Assembly: GCA_016647705.1 (NCBI GenBank)
Contig: CM028334.1
Span: forward strand, 11,379,546-11,443,545
Reading direction: 5' to 3'
DNA from: Eucommia ulmoides
Taxonomy: Eukaryota; Streptophyta; Magnoliopsida; Garryales; Eucommiaceae
DNA: 64,000 bases
Positions 11,801-22,178 of this stretch are shown here, piece after piece. The stretch's first letter is position 1, and each line of letters starts with the position of its first letter. The translations under genes were made by a program, and so were the position numbers. The notes beneath the pieces were generated by a model that saw only the letters and a list, made by a program, of their open reading frames with translations, made no database searches and had not been told where the DNA came from.

Positions 11801-13205
11801 TTATAAAGTATTTTCTTCAATAAAATTCAAAAACAATTTCTAAAGAGTAATTTCCAAAAATTAAACAAGCAATGCACAATAGAAAGTAATTGGAAAGATC
11901 TCACCTGAAATCCACAGAAAAAATAAATAGAACGTTGTTGCTTCAGATCCGGTAGCAACAATGATTAACACACAATGATTATCAAGATTATCTCTTAAAA
12001 TAGCTCTCACAAAATCTCAGTACGATATCTCTTAGAAAAGCTCTCACAAAATCTCAATATAATATCTCTTAGAAAAGCTCAATATAATCTCTATTTTAAC
12101 ACTTGATATCTCTCATGATATAAAAAAACGTAGATCTATATATATATGAGAAATAAATCAGCTCTCTAATAGCTAGTTTTCATGTATCATAACACTTAAA
12201 TACTCTCTTAGACCTCTTATATCATTATGACTTCATTTTGATTCAATTCAATTAATTACAATTTTTAAATCTCTTAATTAAGTCGCCCAAATATTTATCA
12301 ATCTTAATTAAATAGAATAGAAATAATTTTATGTACCAAATTTAGAAACATTAAAACTTAATGAACCAAATCAATAGGAATTAAATAATAGGTATAGCAT
12401 ATCTTGAATATCATAAGATCCCTGAAATCTCTTACAAATTCCAACAAAAAATGGCTACTTTTAGATATGAATTCGAAATCCTCAATATCCTGAAACTACA
12501 CTATCAGTCGACCGACCAGTCGACCGTTCGATTCAGGATGTAGCCAAGCCTAAAAATCCTTCGCCTATCGGTCAACCTATCTGTCGACTCCTTGATTCGA
12601 AGAGTTTCATTTATTCTCACCGGTCGACCTACCTATCGACTGTTAGATACAGAGAGTTCCTTTCTTAAGCTCTGGTTGACTTACCTGTCGACTCATTAAT
12701 GCTGGAACCTCTTCTAAATTTGTTTTTTAATTATTTACTTTGACAGTTTCGCCCCTTTAACCAATTTCTCTTCTATGTTAACTCCACTAACTTTCTCAAA
12801 TTCCATTTTAGTCATTTATAAATATTTCTTTTCAAATAAATATAGGAGCAAATAATTTCATCTTATCAAAACACACATAAATAATAAATTTTTTTTGTGT
12901 CGTGTGTGTTCCTAATTGGGATATTAAGAGTTGAAATTAACCTGAGTTGTTTTCCCTAATTTCTTTAAACTCTTAATCATTCATCATCTTTGTTATCATC
13001 GTTTAGCATCCATTCATAATTTGTCATCGCATCTTCATCACTGGAACTTAATTAACTGAAACACTCAATTAAACCGTTAGTTCCACCAAAAATATCAACC
13101 TTTAATTGTTCATCAAAATCTTATGATCAACAATCTTCTTTAAATTTATATATATATATATATATAAAGATCTTCCATTCCTCTTTTTTTTTATATTATA
13201 TTCTC

Positions 13206-13255
<50 letters not shown>

Positions 13256-16200
13256 TCTATTCCTCCCATTTACTATGATATTATAATTATAAATAGGATT
13301 TGTGTCTTGAGATCAATATGTACACTTGTCATACACCTCTAAATTGTGGCCACAACTCAATTCCTTAAGAGTCAAGGATTAAGAATTACACTTAAGCCCC
13401 AATAATTATAAAACAATTCATATTAAATTCAATAATTATATTTATCCCTCCAACATTATCAAATGCTATTTAAAAAATTTCATAATATACAAAATAATCC
13501 ACAAATAATATTTTCAAACATATGAATTTAACATTAAATTCTAAATATTATAGAGTATATGTATATCACAAATTCAAAAAATCGTCTCCAAAAATATTAA
13601 ACTTATATAAAATGATATTTTTCAAAAATATAAATTTTCGAGATATTACAATCTACCCCCCTTAAATAAATTTCGTCCTCGAAATTTCATTCAAACAACA
13701 ATAATTCATAATTGCACCACATGGTCATGTTAGTCATACTTAATTCAAGAACAATTGTGCTCTATTCAGGGCCTCATAACCGAAAGTCACTCATAGTTCA
13801 CATTCATTAATATTCATTTCACCCATCACAACATTCTCATTCGCAGTAAGCCACGTTATATCCAACAACATAGACATGATGCACTTTGGTCGGTAACACT
13901 TAACATAGATAACCAATTGCCAAAGAATCTTATGTGTCTAAACGCTTTCGTTGCTCTACTCTGATAAAATAACAATAAATACAATATATCATTAAAATAT
14001 CATAGTAATCTCACTGGATTGGGTTTATCTCAATTTCAATAGGTCTACGACCTTAATAATTTTTTCACTTGGTATAACTTTTCAAGTCTACTGTCATATC
14101 CCATAACCAACATTTATTAATTCCATCCCGCATTCCCAACTAACATATTCGCAACCAATAGTATAGCCAGTAGATAGCCCAAATTCCTAATGGACTGTCT
14201 CGTGAGACTAAAAATGATTATCTCTAATATTCACATTAAATTTCAAGAATCCCGTAAACGTTTTTATAAAATCAAACAATTCAAATTTCAAGTAATAAAT
14301 TTTTTCGCAATACGTCAAAAATGCACATAAATACGTCTCAAAACACCTAAAGACGTCAAAATCATATAAACACATCTCCACCACACAAATATGTATCAAA
14401 ACACCTAAATACATATGAATCACATAAATATATGTCAATCCCGTAAATACATCTCGAAATACATAAATATATTCAAAACCACATAATTATCTAGAAACAC
14501 GTAAATATGTCACCAAAACGTAATCATGTCTCAATCACACAAATACGTTTCAAACATCTAAATACGTGTCAAATTATAAAATCAAATACATCTCAAATCA
14601 CATAATTACATCTCTAAAGTCACGTAACATAACGAGTTCAATACTGAATTCAATACTCACGTGAAATGTATATAAAAAAATATTACAAAAAGCCCTAACT
14701 CGCATTTCTACAACACCAATTAAGCTCAAAAATTCAAATTAACATTTCAAAAAAATAATTGGCTCCCGATAGTTCCAAAATGACCCAACGCTCCACTTTT
14801 ATTAATCGTTAGTAATGGACTAATATCAATCCGAATGATTTTTATCAGTGTACTATCTTTGTAGTATAAAAGTATTTTATAGATCAAGTATTTTTATCCA
14901 AATTCATTTTCCAATAAAATGTAGCTACACTGGCCGTATCCAAATCTCAACAAAAATATTATTATAACAGGACAATCAAATTTAAGTTAACTGGTCAACT
15001 CACTTGTATATAATAAAATAACATACTTCTTTACCAGCTATAAGATCGTTTTATCTCATGATCGGGAGTTATCATATCCACCATGTAGGACTTGCCTAAC
15101 AGGTAAAATCATATATAATATATCCACTCTACAGGACTTGCCTAACAGGTAACAACAGAGATATAACATATATAATATATCCACTCTGCAAGACTTGTCT
15201 GACAGGTAATAATATATATAATATATTCACCCTGCAGAACTTGTCTGACAGGTAACAACATATATAATACATCCACCCTACAGAACTTGCCTGATAGGTA
15301 ATAATATATATTCATATCTCGCAGGACATGCCCTCCTGACAAGAAGATAACTATGGCAGAGCAGGATAATAAAAATTATTTTTCACCTTCAAAACTTTAC
15401 TTGATCCATTAATCATCATAAAATGGTCCATTTCATCAACACCTTTTTTTCCACAATTTAATACAAAAATATAATTTGATAATTTATATAGAAGACAGTA
15501 AACATCTTTAAATGATCCTTTCAATTTGACGACATATCATTTGGTTCACGATTAACACGACACTTACTAAGGCTTACTTAATTTATCAAATTCCACCTAA
15601 ATTGTTAATATGTTCAATTTGAAACTGTAGAGACCAAAGTGAAGTTTTAGTTAAAATTATAGGAACATGTCCAAAGTCCTTTGGTTGTTGCAAGTGTACT
15701 TCAAAGTTGACATCAACGAGAAATACATCAAGGAAACCATAAAAAATAGTCAAAATGATATGCCATGCACAAATCCACTGTTTTTTTTTTGCATGAATCC
15801 ATGTTCGGTTATACGGTAGTATCAAATCAATAGTCAGACAAATAATAAAAGTCAATAAGTTGCCGCAGCCGTTAATATGATTGTTGATGACATATTAACG
15901 GCTGCGGTATATATATTTAAAAAAAAAAACCAACAATTTTTGAACACTTTTATTCAACTTGATTAGCTACTTATATTGATAAATAGAACACTATTTATTA
16001 GGAAAGACTAGTTGAATAAAATATTCGGCCTAAAGTGCAATTTAGCAAATCAAAAGGTCCACATAAACAATCACTCATAATTTAGAGGCCAAAATAGAAT
16101 TTTCCAAAATATAAAGGAAATAGAAACAGTAACATCAACCAAATGTCACTTCTTCTTTTTTTGGCGATTCCCACTTTCAGCGATTTTTTATTAATATTAT

Positions 16201-18331
16201 TATTTTTTTTGTGATTTTCACTTTTATTTATTTATTTTTTCAATTTTATTTTGCGATTTCTACTAAAATTATGAATAATGGGTACCATAACCCAGTCTCA
16301 GGACAGTTGCAAACCCGCTCTGATACCACCTGTGACAGTCCAATTTTCCAGGGCCGCTACACGGTTTCTCCCCTTGGAGAAATTAACACTAAAATCGATT
16401 AACCGAATTTTCATTATATAAAATCCGATAAATTTTTCAAACAACGGCGACAATCACAAATATCAAATTGATTGATTCAATTTTTACACCAGTAAATAAT
16501 AAATTCAACTATTACAAATTAAATAAAAATTCAGCTGAAATTCCTGTCGCCACATTATTTTCAAATACATTCAAATAAATTCCTAGAGCCGGTCAATTTA
16601 ATACTAAAGTTTAAATTTATAATTTAATATTCAATTGTGGCGACAATTATAATTATCGATTTAAATTTTAACATACGACGACAATAATTACATTCAATTT
16701 ATCGAGTCAATTTTTACAACGGTAAATACTAACTACAATTATTACAAATAGAATTTCTTATGTAATCCTTGTCGCCGTTTCGCTCTCACCGGCCCTGCAA
16801 TCAAAACTGTGGGGTTGTGAGCCAACGCTCAGTAGAGCTCCAACCCCTCTAATACGTGCATTTAATTAACGCGACAAAATAAACTCATTAACATTATTTT
16901 CACATAGTTATAATTATTTCATAAAATTTAACAGCTACAATTCACCGACAGTAGTAACGTATATCACCCAATAGACAAATTAAATACAAATATTAAAAGA
17001 GTTAGAAATTCTGCCTGAAATCCAAAGTCGAAATCCGAACCGAAATAGTTTTATCGCTAAAAACCATTCTGTATCAATAACAGTAGCTTTTTCGTTTTTA
17101 TCTCTAAAAGTGTCTCATAACCTTCTTTAAGTTTATGTATAAGGCTAAAAAACGTTGAGGAATCTCCCCTTGTTAACTAGAGTAACACTTGGGCTATAGA
17201 TTTATAGCTAATATTTTACTTTTGGTACTGCAGGTCATCAATCTAGACATCTTTACGATCATGATAGTTGCTATTGCAATTTCATCAACACTTGTTCAAA
17301 TGGTCGTGAAAAGGCTATACAATCCCTCCACAAAATATGTCGGCTACCAGAGAAGAAACATCATGAACTCCAAACGCAATGACAGGTTAACCATACTCGC
17401 CTGTGTTCGCCAGCCGGACAACGTCGCCTCCGTCATCGATCTACTCGACGTCTCGTCTCCTTCTGCCGATAGCCCCGTCGCCGTTTCCATTCTCCACCTG
17501 ATTGAGCTGCGCGGTCGGGCCTCTCCGGTGTTTATCTCCCACCACAGCAACGATAAAAACGCAATCGTCGACTGTTCTTATTCAGGAGAAATCATCGCGG
17601 CCTTCGCACAGTACACGGCGAAAAATGCTGGTGCGACGACGCTGCAGGCCTACACTGTGATCTCGCCATGCAATGTCATGCACGAGGATATCTGTACTTT
17701 GGCGCACAACAAGCTCACGTCCATCATCGTCGTGCCATTCCACCGAAAATGGGGCGCTGACGGATCGATTGAGTCTGAGGACCATAGCTTGAGGATGGTT
17801 TATTGCAGTGTCCTCTGCAGGGCTCCCTGTTCCGTCGGAATCCTCGTTTCGCGCCGAAATTTTGAAAATTTTGGCCAATCGTCGAGCAAACCTTTTCGTG
17901 TAGCTATGATTTTCTTGGGAGGAAACGACGATCAGGAGGGATTGACGTACGCCTTGCGAATGGCGAAAAACCCAAACATTTGCCTCACCGTGATTCGACT
18001 GATTTCGATGGACGATCAATGCTCCGACGATATAGAATTTGTTCGCGATCTGGAGATGTTAAACAATGTAAAACATGGTAAAGGTGTTCAATACATAGAA
18101 AAAATAGTGACCGATGGGCCAGAGACAGTGGTACTTGTTCAGCCATTGGTGAGGGAATTTGAACTTATAATAGTAGGAAGACGGAAAAATTTGAGATCGC
18201 CACAGACAGAAGGGCTCGATGAATGGAGTGAGTTCCCAGAATTGGGGGTCATCGGAGACTTGCTCGTGTCGCCGGATCTCCGTGGAGACGCTTCAATCCT
18301 TGTGTTACAACAACAACTCTCTAGTGGGTAG
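8535..18331 (+). CDS. Cation/H+ exchanger (CHX family, CPA2), copy A, three exons
   Basis: Exons 8535-8750, 8998-10011 and 17234-18331 join in phase 0 at both junctions (GT/AG in each intron) to give 775 codons, a normal CHX length. An in-frame TAG at 8526-8528 fixes the start. CHX proteins exchange K+ or other monovalent cations for H+ across endomembranes or the plasma membrane. Residues about 35-435 form the multi-span exchanger domain: the PLLQLQ entry helix, FVAELL-VGGILG across junction 1, SALVETLDSFVSG, and SAKGVVDLS with K395. Residues 436-448 hold the family's NPSTKYVGYQRR linker, followed by a soluble USP-like tail with FELIIVGRR near residue 720. Two usually conserved sites differ: the family's 'N-D' pair reads G-N (N211), and 'P-D-G-P-P' reads P-A-G-P-P (A309). 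The gene looks intact, but these changes and the very large intron 2 leave activity uncertain. Confidence 0.93.
8775..8821. repeat. 47-base poly-C tract in CHX intron 1
   Basis: An uninterrupted run of 47 C, starting 24 bases after the exon 1 donor, within intron 8751-8997. Copy B lacks this region because of a deletion. Such a run can adopt i-motif (C strand) or G-quadruplex (G strand) structure, and its length may be inexact because homopolymers are hard to sequence. Confidence 0.95.
8998..10011 (+). CDS. CHX copy A, exon 2
   Basis: 338 codons from VGGILG (acceptor GATGCAG, 8992-8997... AG at 8996-8997) to MMKDLK, then the donor AAAG/GTAACA. It carries most of the transmembrane exchanger domain. 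The matching junction in copy B (36320/36321) has the same donor. Confidence 0.93.
10012..10189. other. CHX intron 2, ancestral left part
   Basis: This aligns base for base with copy B 36321-36500, with few differences. The match stops at GATAAAC, where copy A switches to TGTGATGGCC of the inserted LTR. It fixes the left insertion point at 10189/10190. Confidence 0.85.
10984..13132 (-). mobile_element. SIRE-like (Ty1/copia) solo LTR nested in the gypsy LTR
   Basis: Begins TGTTGGCCTAATGG and ends GATCAACA, the same ends as the LTR at 57841-62728, which is attached to SIRE-like pol. It is flanked by ACCTT and ATCTT, a 5-bp target duplication with one change. The gypsy LTR text continues on both sides (CTCATAACCTT before, CTTCTTTAAATTTAT after), as in the uninterrupted right LTR at 17115-17135. 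Shared internal landmarks include TTTATACTGGTTCACCA and clustered GTCGAC palindromes. Confidence 0.87.
12507..12705. repeat. Paired GTCGAC palindromes in the SIRE-like LTR
   Basis: Four pairs of GTCGAC-type hexamers, members about 12-14 bases apart: 12507 with 12519; near 12560 with 12573; 12623 with 12636; near 12673 with 12687. Some members are degenerate (GTCAAC, ATCGAC, GTTGAC). The homologous segment in the second LTR is 62013-62260. Confidence 0.65.
13133..14229. other. Rest of gypsy 3' LTR, polypurine tract and decayed interior
   Basis: 13138-13650 completes the left LTR. It includes TA-repeat and GA-repeat microsatellites (13147-13167, 13205-13251) and ends CGAGATATTACA. 13651-13680 is the polypurine tract and the tail of the gypsy ORF on the minus strand (text of the ISRTKF type). 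From there to 14229 no coding match is visible. Confidence 0.55.
14230..14640. repeat. Degenerate tandem repeat, about 25-30 bp units
   Basis: Repeated phrases of the form AAATACGTCTCAAAACACCTA with many substitutions, at least twelve in about 400 bases. The open frame crossing it on the minus strand is a by-product of the repeat and not a gene. Confidence 0.6.
14800..15510 (-). mobile_element. Fragment of the gypsy LTR family that carries hairpin arrays
   Basis: From about 15035 the text follows the same order as 1-500: a 'TCTCATGATCGGGAGTTATCA'-like leader phrase, repeated hairpin units (15081-15345), 'AACTATGGCA', 'CTTGATCCA', an A/T-rich stretch, and 'ATAGAAGACAGTA'. It stops abruptly near 15510. 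Left limit uncertain. Confidence 0.5.
15081..15345. repeat. Tandem hairpin array (TGTAGG and CTGCAGA versions)
   Basis: About six units. TGTAGG at 15084-15089 faces CCTAACA at 15095-15101, and CTGCAGA at 15232-15238 faces TCTGACAG at 15244-15251. Both pair with one unpaired A on the right arm, as in the array at 100-345, although the stem bases differ. Confidence 0.6.
15863..15907. other. Perfect 17-bp stem hairpin
   Basis: CCGCAGCCGTTAATATG at 15863-15879 and its exact reverse complement at 15891-15907 enclose an 11-base loop. It stands alone inside the decayed gypsy interior and is followed by a short TA run. It could be the subterminal hairpin of another transposon; no CTRR terminus typical of a Helitron follows. 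Confidence 0.8.
15908..16316. other. Gypsy interior near the primer site, no coding match
   Basis: AT-rich DNA leading to the primer-binding site at 16317-16328. No gag-like text was recognised on the minus strand. Confidence 0.4.
16317..16328 (-). promoter_or_regulatory. Primer-binding site (initiator tRNA-Met type)
   Basis: The minus strand reads TGGTATCAGAGC, two bases from the end of the right LTR (16331). This is the standard plant LTR-retrotransposon primer site, and it sets the element's orientation. Confidence 0.85.
17234..18331 (+). CDS. CHX copy A, exon 3
   Basis: Acceptor GGTACTGCAG, then 365 codons and stop TAG at 18329-18331. Encodes the last membrane segment, the RRNI linker and the cytosolic regulatory tail. 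Copy B has the same acceptor at 37730-37731. The reading frame is open across the two places where copy B has a 28-base loss and a one-base gain. Confidence 0.93.
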   Translation, partial: VINLDIFTIMIVAIAISSTLVQMVVKRLYNPSTKYVGYQRRNIMNSKRNDRLTILACVRQPDNVASVIDLLDVSSPSADSPVAVSILHLIELRGRASPVFISHHSNDKNAIVDCSYSGEIIAAFAQYTAKNAGATTLQAYTVISPCNVMHEDICTLAHNKLTSIIVVPFHRKWGADGSIESEDHSLRMVYCSVLCRAPCSVGILVSRRNFENFGQSSSKPFRVAMIFLGGNDDQEGLTYALRMAKNPNICLTVIRLISMDDQCSDDIEFVRDLEMLNNVKHGKGVQYIEKIVTDGPETVVLVQPLVREFELIIVGRRKNLRSPQTEGLDEWSEFPELGVIGDLLVSPDLRGDASILVLQQQLSSG

Positions 18332-18609
18332 GCGAATTTTTTGTTCGTAAGGAATTTCCTACACATGGAAGCTTATATGTAAATCTCATACTGAGCTTCC
18401 ATTTTTTCTCATATATATACAGAAATATATTTTTTCAGTTGTAAAAAAAAATACTTAAAATGATTTGGATATTACATTGTCAAGAACAAAGAATGTTTTA
18501 CAACTGCATAATTTTTAATTATCATATTCATCCAATTCTTAGCCCTAAGTTTGTTTTGTTTATGTGTAATAATCTCAGGAAGTAAATTTACAAACTGCAA
18601 ATTAAATGA
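18332..18609 (+). other. CHX copy A 3' region
   Basis: AT-rich DNA shared with copy B (38803 onward), including TACACATGGAAGCTTAT and an ATATATATACAGAAATATA run. It probably contains the 3' UTR. The empty target site of the copy B MITE (TAATTTTTA) is at about 18512-18520. Confidence 0.5.
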
Positions 18610-19200
18610 TTAACTATTATAAAACTCAATGGGCCTAACTCACTCTTAAAAAACGCCTTGAAAGAAGAGGATTGCTCTGGACTTTATATAGAGCACAGGA
18701 TCAGATAACACAAGTGAGGTGGGATTCAACAAGTCCCCTCACACGCAAGGTCGACCTTGCTAAACTACTACGGATGGATATCGGAGGGCCTAACATCACT
18801 GTGGGATTCAACACGTCTCCTCACGTGCAGGGTGGACTTTGCCAAATCACTGCAAACGGATATTGGCGGGGGTAGGAAGGGCAACATTCATAGGGGATTC
18901 AATACGCCCAACATTAGACAAAGGCCTTGACTCTGATACCATGTAGAAACTCAATGGCTCTTACTCACTCTCAAAAGATGCCTTAGGTGGATTACCCCTA
19001 AACTTACATATAGCTCAGTATCTAGCAGCACAGGCAATGTGGGATTCAACACACCTCATCACGCGCAAGGTGGACTTTGACAAACCACTGTGAACCGATA
19101 TATGGGGGGCCCAACATCAATGTGACGCTCCCTCATTCGCAGAGTGGACTTTGACAAACCATTGTGAACGGATATTAGGGACCCAACATTTATGTAGAAA
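18610..19200 (-). mobile_element. LTR-like repeats, decayed, with tRNA-Met-type primer phrase
   Basis: Three imperfect repeats of a phrase containing GTGGGATTCAACA, TCACG(C/T)GCA and GGTGGACTTTG followed by AACGGATAT. At about 18932-18943 CTCTGATACCATGT is the complement of a primer-binding site, followed by TAGAAACTCAATGGCTCTTACTC, which resembles the start of the block at 18628. This suggests two LTR remnants in minus orientation. Copy B has the same block, split at 39984 and 44544 by a later element. Confidence 0.5.
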
Positions 19201-19459
19201 TCAACATGCCTCGCTTGGATTGAGGAAAGATGAGAAAAGGGAAAGGAAGTCACCATTTTGTGTGTTTAGATAAAAGGGATGAGGAGAAAAAGAATTAAGA
19301 CAAGATTTGAAAGGAAAGTAATTTGTTCCAAATTGGAATGATTCACCTCGGGTCATTTTATACGTACATCTCTTTTTGTTAACTATACACCACTTAAAAA
19401 TAAAAATAAAAATGATGTGATGTAATTGATACACATTTAGTTAGAACATTAATTAGTAA
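19201..19459. other. Shared spacer with no recognised gene
   Basis: Present in both CHX blocks (copy B 44886-45150) with few differences; purine-rich at 19220-19320. No coding match. Confidence 0.4.
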
Positions 19460-20170
19460 ATGGGTTGCAGTCATTAAAGTGTAGTCTCAAAAATGAAATG
19501 GATAAATCAGTGCAACTCATCATCGATGACATCCTAGTGATTAGAATTCATACGGGAATGATGTCACACCCCACCCCGGACACCCGTCATGCGGGGCCGG
19601 CGTGACGTAGACATGACACTGCCCAACTAACTAGCCAACCATAATACGTCAATAAACAAAATTGTGAATCTATACAACATATAATAATCCCATCTGATAG
19701 AGATACACCGTCCCAAATATTAAAAACAATAAAATAAATCTCCTGAACCTCACTTAGATTTCATCTTTGATATCTCATCTCAAAATTTCTCTCAAATGAC
19801 TCCTTTACATGACCCGCATAACTCTATCTAGCGCCAATAGGGGACCAACCGACTCCTAACTATTTCACCTGCGAGTGTACTGCCTTCTTAGTAAAAATAT
19901 TTTATAATAATAGTTTAATCTACAATATCTAAATGGATCAAGTGTAAGCATATAAACATCCCATAACTCGTAAAAAATCTTCATAATATAAGCAGTGAAA
20001 GTAAATCAATATATATAAGTTCCATTCAAACTCATTCAGTATAAAATAATACCAATCACCATATAATAAATCACCAAATATAAGTAAAACACCACATCAC
20101 CACACCACTCACTGGTTAGCCATAGTTATCGTTTTAACCTCACAATCGGGAATTGCAACGGTACCGTAAC

Positions 20171-20415
20171 ATCCGTACGAATGTCTTCCTACGAAATATC
20201 CACACCCTTTTTTGGGGAGAAATATGATCCACACCCCTTACGGGGGGAAATATAATCCACACTCCTTTTGGGGAGAACAACTATGGCATCATTAAAATCA
20301 TCAGTATAGTTAAAAATCCACATCCCTTACGGGAATAAATACATTTTCACACCACATTATCAAAAATACACACCCCTTATGGGGAGAATATAAATCACAC
20401 CCTTTTCGGGGAGAA
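20171..20415. repeat. Tandem hairpin array (CCCC/GGGG version)
   Basis: At least five units of the form CACACCCCTTAYGGGGAGAA: CCCC TTAC GGGG at 20234-20245, a CTCC/GGAG version at about 20262-20274, TCCC TTAC GGGA at about 20323-20334, CCCC TTAT GGGG at about 20373-20384, and CCTTTTCGGGG at 20400-20411. The stem changes between units while pairing is kept. Confidence 0.7.
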
Positions 20416-20731
20416 TTTTCAAAATCACGTTTTTCACTCTCCTTTTTAAAAGTACCACAGATTTCAGTAAAACCCATTTTTCCACCTTCGTACCACCGAT
20501 TTCAATAAAAACCATTAATCTCACCTTTGTTTTTAGAAAACCAAGCATTTTTAGAAAACTAAATATTTTTCACTCTCTTTTAAAACCACCAAATCCAACG
20601 AAACTCATTTTCCAACTTTATTTTTTAGAAACCAACACAATACCCTGAAATTTCATTTTACCAACTCACCCAAAAACCTACTTGATTCATATCATTTGTA
20701 AAATCATACAGTTTAAGTAAACCCATATTTT

Positions 20732-20734
<3 letters not shown>

Positions 20735-20799
<65 letters not shown>
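20735..20799. repeat. TA dinucleotide microsatellite
   Basis: About 65 bases of uninterrupted AT alternation within the solo LTR. Confidence 0.95.
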
Positions 20800-20803
<4 letters not shown>

Positions 20804-22124
20804 GGCAAGAAGACAGTGCACTCACCTGATTATCGGTATTCGAACACTTGACCGCCTATTCTCTACCGGTACTCCAATGTCTGCGAACCTAATAGTGACA
20901 AAGCCTAAATTAATATTTTGAATAAAAACACCCTAATCACCATACAACCCTAATTTCCTTAATTTCTTACTCCCCGCGCTTTATTATGTAAAATTCTTAT
21001 TCGGTAAAATTTCGTTTTATTAAAAATTACTGCCTAAAATTTAGTAATACGAACGATCCCAAATTTATTATTCCGGTTACAAAATTTTGATACTAGAATT
21101 TAATTTAATGTAACTAAAATAAACTTAACGAAAAATGTTACCCGTTCCGAATCGTTCACGGGTCGCAAGATGGATTTTGAATTTTATTGGGGTTATTTGT
21201 GCAAATTTCCTTTTTTTTTTTTCTTTCTTTTTCGGTTTTGTTTCCCATTTTTGTTTCAGACGAACGGACGGCCCCCCCTCTCTCTCTACTGTTGCCGACC
21301 GCCAGTGGCCTCCCACACTTCGCCGATTCTCATTGCCGGTCCTACACCACCCACACCAACAATCAACGACCACCACCGCCCACCCCACAACCGAATACGC
21401 CTACCCACGAGACCACCGAGCATACCCACATGACAACACTCTCTCTCTCACTAACCTCTCTTCACCGTCGGCCGCACCATGGTGACGATCACACACGCAT
21501 GCAGTCGAAGCAACACACACACATGTACACACGCTGCACAAAACAAGAATTGGAAACACATACACTCCGCCGAACGCCACCGTCGGAAGAAACCAAAACC
21601 CACTGGCGATCACACCGCCGATCACATACACATCCATACACACACCCATCACAATGATCAAAGAAATATACATAAATACTCACCAGATCGAAGATCGTCG
21701 ACGACTGGACAGTTGAGCCCAACTCCCGCTCACCGACAATACTAAGAACGCACACCGTCGACGCCGTCGACAAACCACCCCACTGGCCGAACCACCTTCG
21801 CTCTCTCTTGTAACTGACGATAATATCCACACGATCATGCACATGAGCAACAACCACGACCATACTGCCGGAGGAACGCCGATTCAAGGAAGTTTGATGA
21901 CCCCTCCCCCCCCTCTCCCCGCCCGCCCGCTTCGGTTCTCTTTCTCTCTCTCGACTCACTGACGAACTGCGATGAATGACCAAACCCACACACATACACT
22001 TCTGCCGGTAGATAAAACCACCGGCTGTCCCTACTCTCTATCTCTCTATCTCTCTTCTTTCTCTTCCTCTCTCTTTCCCGATCCTTCTCTCTCTTCTTCT
22101 CCCTATTCTTCTCATGCTTTATAT

Positions 22125-22178
<54 letters not shown>

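Larger units (their letters stand above)
10190..17140 (-). mobile_element. Ty3/gypsy-like element in CHX intron 2, decayed and truncated
   Basis: Direct repeats beginning TGTGA(T/C) at 10190 and 16331 are its two LTRs. Just left of the second LTR, 16317-16328 is the complement of TGGTATCAGAGC, the initiator-tRNA-Met primer site, so the element reads on the minus strand. A C-run (ATCTACCCCCC, 13651-13661) is the polypurine tract on the minus strand. The left LTR (3' LTR) runs 10190-13650, interrupted by a SIRE-type solo LTR. The right LTR is cut at about 17140 and lacks its first ~500 bases. The interior (13651-16330) keeps only the end of the gypsy ORF beside the polypurine tract, plus a fragment of another LTR. 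No intact coding sequence remains. Loss of the right LTR end together with ~1.1 kb of intron present in copy B points to one deletion after insertion. Confidence 0.75.

Noticed and set aside
10190-13650. A single 3.5-kb LTR
   Set aside because: The middle 2.15 kb has its own TGTTG...CAACA ends and near-identical 5-bp flanks and is absent from the right LTR, so it is a nested insertion.
15586-15855. 89-codon minus-strand ORF
   Set aside because: It lies in decayed retrotransposon DNA, with no family resemblance and no splice context.
20735-20799. Functional TATA promoter in the long TA run
   Set aside because: A 65-bp TA microsatellite far from the LTR start is better explained as slippage; the consistent TATA-rich stretch is near the other end of the LTR.
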